Of a stretch of DNA of 64,000 nucleotides, positions 58,101-64,000 are shown piece by piece; the stretch's first letter is position 1; each line of letters starts with the position of its first letter. Position numbers and translations under genes: made by a program. The notes under the pieces are model-generated. The model ran no database searches and was not told the origin of the DNA. It saw only the letters and a list, made by a program, of their open reading frames with translations. The stretch is from Agriotes lineatus (lineage: Eukaryota > Arthropoda > Insecta > Coleoptera > Elateridae). Location: assembly GCA_940337035.1 (NCBI GenBank), contig CALNHX010005250.1:46671-110670 (forward strand). The letters run 5' to 3'.

Positions 58101-59379
58101 GCCCATGACCAAACCAGAGAGTAAATGGGTTACTCAATGCTACATCGCGGGCAACGTCGCGGGCGTCCTGCTGTCTTTCGCCCTCTTCAACAAACTGAGC
58201 AGGAAGCTGTCCATCTGCATCTCGTGCCTCCCCATTTTGATCGCATGGATAGGCAACTTGTTTGCGACAACCCTCCCGGTTTTACTGACAGCAAGATTCA
58301 TTGGAGGCATCGGCAGAAACATGGCGTTCGTGGCTGTTCCTATGTACATCGGCGAAATAGCTGACCCCAAGATACGAGGGATTCTGGGCACGTTCATGTA
58401 CATCATGATGAACATTGGCGTTTTAACCGTGTATGCCATCACCCCATACTTGCCTTTACATCTGTCAGCATGCGTGGGCTTAACAATCGCCGTGTTGCAA
58501 ATTCTGCTCATTAAATTTGTACCTGAATCTCCCTATTATTTGCTTATGGACCGCGACGAAGAAAGGGCGCGAAAGTCGTTGCAGATCTTGAGGAGGTCCA
58601 GCGATGTTGAAAATGAACTTCGAGACCTGACTATTGCTATCAAGAGGCAGACCGAGGGAAGAAACAACTTCATGGGGAGCCTGTCGCGATTATTTACAGT
58701 GAAGAGCAACCTCAAGGCTTTGGGAATTCTTTTGATGTTAAGGACTATCCAGATGATGAGCGGTGTGTCAGTGATGACTATGCACATTCACACCATATTT
58801 GAGCAAGCTGGGGGACACCTTTCCACGGAAATATCAGCCATGGTTTACGCCGTGATGATGTTGATGTCATGCTTATTTTCCATGACGACCACGGACAGAT
58901 TCGGAAGAAAATCGCTGATGATGTTTTCGTGCTTTTTCACCGCTATAATCCTGATAACACAAGGGACTTTCTTCTACTTTAAGCTTAGCGGCGAGTACAA
59001 CATGCAGTCGCTGTCTTGGTTACCTATTTTGAACATAATCGCATTCGTGCTGGTTTATAGGGTTGGTTTAGGGACGATTCCGATCGTGATGGTCTCCGAA
59101 CTGTTCCCGGCCAACGTCAAGGTCGCTGGTGTGGTCTTGGCCGATCTCATGTATTCGGTGTCCTCGTTTGTATCAAACGCACTCTTCCAATACACTGAAG
59201 ACGCCTTCGGTATTTTCACGCCTTTCTGGATCTTCGGCGGGTTTTGCGTGGCTGCCGCTGCGTTTTCCCTCATGTTTGTTCCGGAAACAAAGGGGAAGAC
59301 GCTGGAGGAGATCCAGTACCTTCTCATGAATAAGAAGCCTGCTACAAGCAAGGAGAATGGAAACTGTAACACTGTGTAA
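37145..59379 (+). CDS. Tret1-like facilitated sugar (trehalose-type) transporter, two coding exons
   Basis: Exon 1 is 37145-37208 (MVVCNIQDFRKYAVQYLAVL), donor GTGAGT, phase 1. Exon 2 is 58016-59379 after the acceptor TTCTTTCAG. The join completes an Ala codon and gives QYLAVLV-ATLGMVSDGMQ, the usual first helix of this family. Total 475 residues, about 12 membrane helices, plasma membrane. MFS sugar-porter signatures are ARFIGGIGRN, GEIADPKIRG, PESPYYLL, TDRFGRKS, GLGTIPIVMVSELFPANVK and PETKGKTLEEIQ. The helix-7 motif is QMMSGVS rather than QQxSGxN, and the usual GPIPW is GTIPI, so substrate preference is uncertain. Insect relatives move trehalose or glucose between haemolymph and cells. 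The intron (37209-58015, 20.8 kb) is filled with repeats. Upstream in-frame ATGs at 57952 and 57970 are intronic in this model. Confidence 0.85.
37600..40760. other. intron sequence, no feature seen
   Basis: AT-rich intron of the transporter with no recognisable coding, RNA or repeat structure. Confidence 0.45.
40770..40870. repeat. short tandem repeat containing TTCACTAGTG
   Basis: Three successive units share GACAATT..TCACTAGTG; the last two add GTATAGTGAATATTTT. Unit length is 30-45 bp. Confidence 0.65.
40997..41165. mobile_element. foldback MITE
   Basis: Inverted arms of about 65 bp: the left reads GAATATTTTTGTGGTGGTAT then CACTCATTTCCATTGCGCTT; the right arm is its complement with a few mismatches (41090-41160). 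Complementarity runs outward past TAGTC and inward to a near-palindromic centre GTGCTAGCGCAC. No coding capacity. Confidence 0.7.
41520..43650 (-). mobile_element. decayed LINE (endonuclease to RT C-terminus)
   Basis: This stretch is T-rich on the plus strand because the A-rich LINE sense strand is minus. Minus-strand islands in 5' to 3' order are MATWNVKSLTDKEKEITKEL (about 43395, endonuclease start), IGSGYYFYTTILRDKVKTW and QEFQ-like linker pieces (about 43020), then VEQVETFKYLSSIF-like and ILTCGS.T.TTEKQRNKK (41850-41600). The order fits a whole LINE ORF with many indels and stops. Family resemblance is to RTE-type insect LINEs. Confidence 0.65.
43651..44880. other. intron sequence, no feature seen
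   Basis: AT-rich; nothing supported. Confidence 0.4.
44885..44975. repeat. hairpin-headed repeat related to the 0.7-kb family
   Basis: ACTTTC...CGTCTTAAAGACG...GAAAGT forms a small hairpin, followed by TTTCTTCAGATCTCCACG. The layout (palindromic head, then ..CAGATCTTCACG) mirrors the start of the repeats at 22910 and 26051, with little sequence identity beyond that. Confidence 0.4.
45640..45880 (-). mobile_element. LINE RT fragment
   Basis: Minus-strand islands VRQGCILPLLLFDPYIIHIM and YADDILMIRKDGEQLVQL are the RT motifs GxxQG..LSPLLF and YADD. The piece is short and frameshifted, and was inserted in the transporter intron. Confidence 0.7.
45881..47660. other. intron sequence, no feature seen
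   Basis: A slightly GC-richer patch at 46340-46870 has no open frame or repeat that I can support. Confidence 0.4.
47664..48470. repeat. head-to-head inverted repeat, order A-A'-A
   Basis: Arm 1 is 47664-47957 and arm 2 is 47958-48250, its reverse complement at roughly 85-90% by eye; there is no spacer (centre AAGATAATAGATATTTATCTT-like near 47957). A third arm, 48248-48470, repeats arm 1 in direct orientation with an internal deletion. Each arm carries GATTATGAGCATCTTAACGA, a GCAATCAAAC/GTTTGATTGCC inverted pair and a hairpin ATTACCGCACT-G-AGTGCGGTAAT. A fourth, partial copy is at 62626-62745. No coding frame is shared, so it is probably a non-autonomous foldback family. Confidence 0.75.
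48480..49000 (-). mobile_element. LINE RT remnant, internally deleted
   Basis: Minus-strand islands are RWGVRQGCILLPQLLNGYEN (about 48990-48930), GLELNKAKTK (about 48790), then YFGHIMRRSRENMEKLIIQG and RRRGRSPS (48700-48610), the RT palm and C-terminal tail of an insect LINE. The YADD motif was not found. Confidence 0.65.
49001..53280. other. intron sequence, one small hairpin
   Basis: No gene. An 11-bp perfect inverted repeat (CTGTCGCAGAA, 52388-52398 and 52421-52431, loop 22 nt) is the only structure noted. Confidence 0.4.
53287..55512. mobile_element. 2.2-kb foldback element with long inverted arms
   Basis: The left arm, 53287 to about 54150, and the right arm, about 54500-55512, are reverse complements for almost their whole length. 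Matching landmarks include TGGAGGTGAATGTGACCGC, CAATTTATCTCCTCC, GGCCCCTAGCAGGGAGACGG and GGGGGCGTGGCTTACGCTC. The right arm has about 150 bp extra (54760-54905). Termini read GTGGAGTAC...GTACTCCAC, and both sides are flanked by TA, consistent with a TA target duplication. The 350-bp centre has no transposase. Open frames appear twice only because the arms mirror each other. Confidence 0.8.
55513..56279. other. intron sequence, no feature seen
   Basis: AT-rich; nothing supported. Confidence 0.4.
56280..56760 (-). mobile_element. LINE C-terminal remnant
   Basis: Minus-strand islands YLRRIEGVARKARIEIQKYV and ELQQLR with RISGGRYVT.VWEA fit the tail of insect LINE proteins (LRRI.GV.R.DRI.N..IR, then LRW.GHI.RM...R..K..WE). 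Frames are broken. Confidence 0.5.
57281..57356 (+). ncRNA. 76-nt hairpin, pre-miRNA-like
   Basis: CACCAACGATACTGAA (57281-57296) pairs with TTCAGTGTCGTTGGTG (57341-57356) with one G-U pair. A 6/4-nt internal loop follows, then GTTGTTTTCTGAA (57303-57315) pairs perfectly with 57324-57336 around an 8-nt loop. About 29 paired positions on 76 nt is the size of an insect miRNA precursor. It lies in the last intron 660 bp before exon 2 on the sense strand. It could equally be a tiny MITE. No expression evidence. Confidence 0.35.
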
Positions 59380-59830
59380 CGGAATTTCCAGGAGGTATTT
59401 GAAAACGGAGCAGTATTGTATGTCAAGTTGTATTGAAAAAGAATAATTAGGCGAATAATTTGCCTGCATGAAGATTTTTCAACTAACCTACTTTTTACTA
59501 CTTGAAGCTAAACATAACTGAGTCGCAATAACAAATAGTTTAGTTACAAAGAAACAAGAATAAAGACAAAGAAATGCAAGCCTAGAAGGGAGATTTTCAG
59601 AAAAGCGAATATAAGCTTAAGATTTACTAGTAGTTTTTAGATAGAAATCGATGGAAAATCGAAGTTTTTATAATATTTGGAAATCTATTTTTGATAATAG
59701 TAAATTGCATTGCATTTTTATAGTATTATTGTAAGCTTACATTACATCTACACTCGGGCTAGTGAAATGTTGAAGTACTTATTGTATGGATTAAATAAAG
59801 CAAGTTACTGCATTAGAGATAGTGTCAGTT
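59380..59830 (+). terminator. 3' untranslated region and poly-A signals of the transporter
   Basis: AATAAA occurs at about 59561 and again near 59795 (TTAAATAAAGCAAG). Either could end the transcript 180-430 bp after the stop codon. Confidence 0.45.
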
Positions 59831-62620
59831 CCGGCTGATGATCTAAGTAATCATACATGTAATAATATAACTTCTAAATACAATTTTACGATGGGCCACT
59901 GTTATTGCCAAACTCGACTACTAATTTTACAATTACTTAGCAACTGTTAAAAATGTAATCTTGCACTTATTACAGCCTCATCCATGTTATTTAAACACAC
60001 TTGTTTAATGTATGATAGCCTTGGTAACGTAGTATTAAGTTCAGCATTTAAATTCAATAATCAGCTAATAGCTATAATCACGATTGTCTTAACGATAATT
60101 TTTGTACCATATATGTAAGGCAGAGACTGAGATGGTACGTGTACTGAAATGAAATTAGAAATATAATAGGCTGATAAGCTATAGAAGAGCTGCACAACAA
60201 TTATAAAAAGTTGCAACTATTTATTCAAAAATAGCACTGCAACATCACATCAAACGGAAATGAGGCAACCGAGCTTATATTTCCTACGTATCATCCTCTT
60301 GTTTCTGCTCTAATTTATTAGAATTGTCAACCAAGAATACAAATATCAGTTGCTTTACCTTTTATTTGCGTTAAATTATATACCACGTGTATGTAGTTAT
60401 AACTGTGGTAACTTTTCATGTTTAGTTCAAATATTACAGCCATATCGTTGTGCCTTACAAATATAGTTCATTCAGATTGTACTAATAGTTTAACTGAAAT
60501 AAACTACGGGACAACCTTAAAATGTGTATTATTCACCTTTCATTGTAACCATGCTCTAATGTGTTTTTGTTTTGAATTGCAAAGCAAATATAATACTGAA
60601 TAAGATATTTAACGCAACTGCTGATACGTTAAACCTTAGAAAGGTCTACAACTTTGTCATATGTTAACTAATTAAAATAAGTAATCTTCTCAGAAATATC
60701 AAATATCAATAGCGTTATTTGAGTCCATGACTTTTTCTCGCAGTTTATATTATATCAAGGACAAATATAATTTAAGTTAACTTAATCAACATTACATAAT
60801 CACATGATTGCTTTATCGGTGTTACGCTAGTTTAACCGCTACCAATAACTTACGTTATCGGATTGTGTAGGAATAGCGTGATATGGTAACGCAGCAATAT
60901 TTAATGATAGATAATCAAGTTATTAAGAAATCAGTAAATATAGATATACAAAGGTAGTTAGCCTTGACCATTGGCCAAGTCAACATTTGGAAATTATTTT
61001 CATTCATTTCATTTCCTTTATGCTCTATCCAATTTCGTCTAGGTTTTCTCAAATTTTCTTCTTTGTGTTCCATACTCTTCCAATAGTCACATCAAATCTG
61101 CATTCATTTTAACCACATGTACGTGGTTTTTCTGTCAGTTTCTCTTTTGCTGTGTACATATTTCTTCTACGCTTCGTTTTTTCTATTATTTTCTCTTAAT
61201 TACTGTATACTACTAGCGGGTTTCCTTCTGACTGGTTATTTTTAACTATAATTTTTTCCCAGGTTGGTTTTGGCTTTTTCTAGTATTAAAGTCTTGAGCA
61301 CTGTTTATTTCTTTTCTTCATTCCATTCCCGCCGTGCTGTTGATAGGTCTTTCTATGCGTATTTATTCTCAATTCATATAGCTCTGCTATTTCTGATTTT
61401 CGGTTTAGTTTTCAAGTTTTTCTATCGTAGAACCTAATGTTCATTACAAGTAGTTTATGAACGATATAGAATCTGCTATTGTTACCTTTACATCTAGTAT
61501 TAACATAAGCCTATGTGTATATTGAGAGCGTATACGTCGTAAAGAATCAGTTTTACTATGGTTGCAAAGATGGCACCATTAGAATCAACGCAGTGGGTAA
61601 GAATACAATTGGAATAGCGTAATACCTAAAACAGAATATCAAAGTTGTACGTATGTCACTTTATATAGACATATAAATGTGTAATGTTTTTTTTTAATTA
61701 CAAAGAATGGAAAGGTGAGTTATTTGTGTAAGTATACGATTGAAACGTAAATTCTCAGTTTATTTGTCAATCGAATTGAACATAAGCTGAATTATATACC
61801 GAAAAGCACACATACGAGGATAATCAGAATATACACCAAACAATATTTGCTGAAAATTATGATCTATATTTTTGTAAACCTTGCAAAGATGAGTGCAATC
61901 TATGCGAACCAGCGGTTACACGTTAGTATAGTAGTATAGAGAAGAAGCTACTATAAAGAGATGGAAAGATAAAATATAGCATTTTGTTTTGATTTTAGCC
62001 AGTCCGAGAGCAGAAGCAAAACACTTAAATCACAACGTAATGTATAAAATACGACAGCCCTTTTATTTATAAGAGATACAGTTTATTGCCCCATTTGAAA
62101 CAGTTTCGTGAATCTTGCTCATATTCTACAAAAACACAAAAATGTTACCTTACCATTTTGCTGTACATACTGGAAATGCAGCTCAGAGATCTATTGAGAG
62201 AGTTTTAAGATCTGTAGAATTATATTCTCCACTTTCCTTAACGACAATTGCATTAGAAGCGCTTGCATTTATTCGATATTTTCATACAAATGAAACTAGA
62301 TAGTTTCAAAAACTGTCTCTATTCAAATCAAGATAAGTTAGGTATAAGACTACGTTTGCCTCAGCAGATTGCAATGTGACTAATAAGGCAAATTAAGAGG
62401 CTAACCATTGTTTTTAAATTTAAAGTAGGTAACTACCATAATAAGATAGTAGAAGCATGTTTGTGTGAGTACTGACGGTATATTAGTGCTTTTTTATAAG
62501 CAAAACTTGCAAAAAGGGTTGAAAAAAGCAGTGGGAAAACAAAAAATATCAAAAAAGTACTTTAAGACTTGTGTCAATAATGGGAATTGACTGTTGAAAA
62601 CATCTACAGTATATTATTAT
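59831..62620. other. intergenic DNA, no gene supported
   Basis: AT-rich. A T-rich piece at 61000-61450 could be another old LINE on the minus strand, but its peptide islands are too weak to call. A 62-codon frame at 62115-62303 has no recognisable domain. Confidence 0.4.
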
Positions 62621-62625
62621 TTAAA

Positions 62626-62745
62626 TCATCTTCATCGGTGTTGTTATGACTATTAACCAAATTAATTTTAGTATTGTTAAGAGCTTCATTACCGCACTGA
62701 GTGCGGTAATGGATAGATATTAACGCACTATTTTTATATAGAGAC
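62626..62745. repeat. partial copy of the 47.7-kb inverted-repeat arm
   Basis: It contains CATCTTCATCGGTGTTGTTA, ACTATTAACCAAATTAATTT and the 23-bp hairpin at 62688-62710 (11-bp arms, 1-nt centre), in the orientation of arm 2. Only the inner half of the arm is present. Confidence 0.75.
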
Positions 62746-62799
62746 ATTTTTAAACTCTGAACATATTTCAATTTAAAAAAGCGCAGATGAATGCATTAC

Positions 62800-63500
62800 A
62801 AGGAGTAACTGCAGCTGAATTGATCTGTGCGGGGAGGAAAACCTCACACCAACAAGGGGTGGGGGGCGCAATGGGCGCGGGGCGCGGGTGCCAGACAAGT
62901 GTCCTCCCATAGCTGACGTATTTGTGTGTCTCCTCGTCGGATGGGTGCAGCTGCAGGTCCTAGTCCAGCGACCCCGGCGTAGAGTAAGCGGCTTTTCCTT
63001 GAATAAGGTGGCCACGAGGCAGTTCTCCGTAGGGCTGGGAAACGTCTGAAAAGGCGATGGAGTAGTTCCACGTGCCTGAACAAACTGGTGGCGTTCTGGG
63101 GGTTCGCTTACGCCATGGAGATGATGTTGAGTCAATGTGAGCGACAGCAGTCAGGGCTTGGCGGCTAGGGCTGAGGTTGCTGGCGGATCGGCGTTGGAGG
63201 CACGTAGCAGGAGCGCTGACTGGTATGGGGCACAGCGCGAACGGGTGTGACTCTTCGGGGCGAGTGCGCACTTTGGGGCGAAAGCTAGCTGAGACGGATG
63301 GGTTCAGTTGTCCTGCCGAACTAACGGTTCGATCTAGGATTTTAATGTTTTTTTGGACCGATGTCGCTCCTTATGAAGACCTTTTTTCCCTAGGTTCTGT
63401 TGCGAGATTTGCTGATTTTACAAAGGGCGCATTTTGCCAAATTTTCATTGTATCTGCGTTTTTGGCCGATACTCTTCTGGCGTAAATTTTTTGTGACGCT
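62800..63500 (-). other. GC-rich island, possible LTR-element leader or gag start
   Basis: Composition changes abruptly to GC-rich in an AT-rich neighbourhood. The minus strand has overlapping Pro/Arg/Ser-rich open frames (best 62960-63271), with no motif that I recognise. To the right, the minus strand at about 63720-63500 reads like an LTR (TATTTAGGCTTAAATAGG, then CCAATAAACCC as a poly-A signal). An LTR followed by leader and gag on the minus strand would fit, but no partner LTR, target duplication or gag domain is visible. Confidence 0.3.
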
Positions 63501-64000
63501 TGGTAGGGCATTATATTCCTAGCGCAATTCCCCGTCGAATAACTGGGAACACGGATTAGCTAGGGTTAGTATCAATTGAGTTACAGAGGGCGAGGATTTT
63601 TTGTATTAATAGGGTTTATTGGAGCAGACAGAGAGAATTATGTAAATTCTTTTATTGTTGGCATGGCCGTGTCTGAGGCTTAATAATTCTATGCCTATTT
63701 AAGCCTAAATAATGTTGGATTCCCTTACTTGCGATCATAACGGTCATTTTAGAATTAGCGCGGATGTTGCGACAAAATATTCTTTTACCATAGGAGTGCC
63801 GCTTCGCAGTTAGAATGTAAAACCAGCTGTTATGAAGTTGTTTCCGGGTTTAGGATGTTTATTGCTTGTTATGGCATCGAAGGAAACTCGGCCTGCATTT
63901 TTAAATATTTGGCTATATTTTGTTAAACATGTGTACATTTAGACTGTCGGCACGTATGGAATGAATAAAGAAGAGGAATGGAATGTGTAAAAAATACATA
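63501..64000 (-). other. possible LTR-like sequence at window end
   Basis: See the GC-rich island. A TATA-like word and a poly-A signal on the minus strand are the only support. No gene is seen. Confidence 0.25.

Noticed and set aside
58140..58511. Long open frames on the minus strand and other frames across the transporter exon
   Set aside because: They are mirror frames of a GC-rich real exon and have no family features.

Overview
The window is nuclear DNA of an insect, most likely a beetle (an inference). It is AT-rich, has short GT-AG introns, carries a CYP6-type cytochrome P450 and a Tret1-like sugar transporter, and is full of arthropod-type transposons. No rRNA, functional tRNA or CRISPR was seen.

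Host genes. (1) At the left edge, a minus-strand gene of an uncharacterised insect protein family is cut by the window end (three exons readable, 1-642). (2) A CYP6-like P450 lies on the minus strand (20156-21983): three exons, 514 residues, all diagnostic motifs intact. A decayed paralogue of its first exon lies at 3307-4303 on the same strand. (3) A sugar (trehalose-type) transporter is on the plus strand. A tiny first exon at 37145-37208 is joined over a 20.8-kb intron to a 1.36-kb second exon at 58016-59379, giving 475 residues. Everything from 37.2 to 58.0 kb is that intron.

Mobile DNA. 4428-13886 is an Mdg3-like Gypsy LTR element with two LTRs that read identically (260 bp) and a 4-bp target duplication. 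An apparently intact 4.1-kb Jockey non-LTR element (ORF1 and ORF2 open, poly-A tail, about 14-bp target duplication) is inserted in its pol gene. 15.3-16.5 kb holds Penelope-like and LINE debris. From 22.9 to 30.95 kb there is a transposon cluster: two copies of a 0.7-kb repeat, a 1.69-kb P-like element with a THAP exon and a mariner tail inside it, a hAT remnant, and a two-gene element matching the ISL2EU branch of the PIF/Harbinger group (SWIM-YqaJ nuclease-PHD protein facing a THAP-DDE transposase, both broken). 31.2-36.2 kb is a strongly diverged satellite of about 176-bp units, interrupted by a local tandem duplication and a tRNA-derived SINE-like insert. The transporter intron holds further LINE remnants, a foldback MITE, a head-to-head inverted repeat in A-A'-A order, and a 2.2-kb foldback element with arms of nearly 1 kb.

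The right end (62.8-63.5 kb) is a GC-rich island unlike its surroundings, perhaps part of an LTR element leader. The host genes show no pathway link to each other; the locus is best read as three genes in a transposon-rich landscape.
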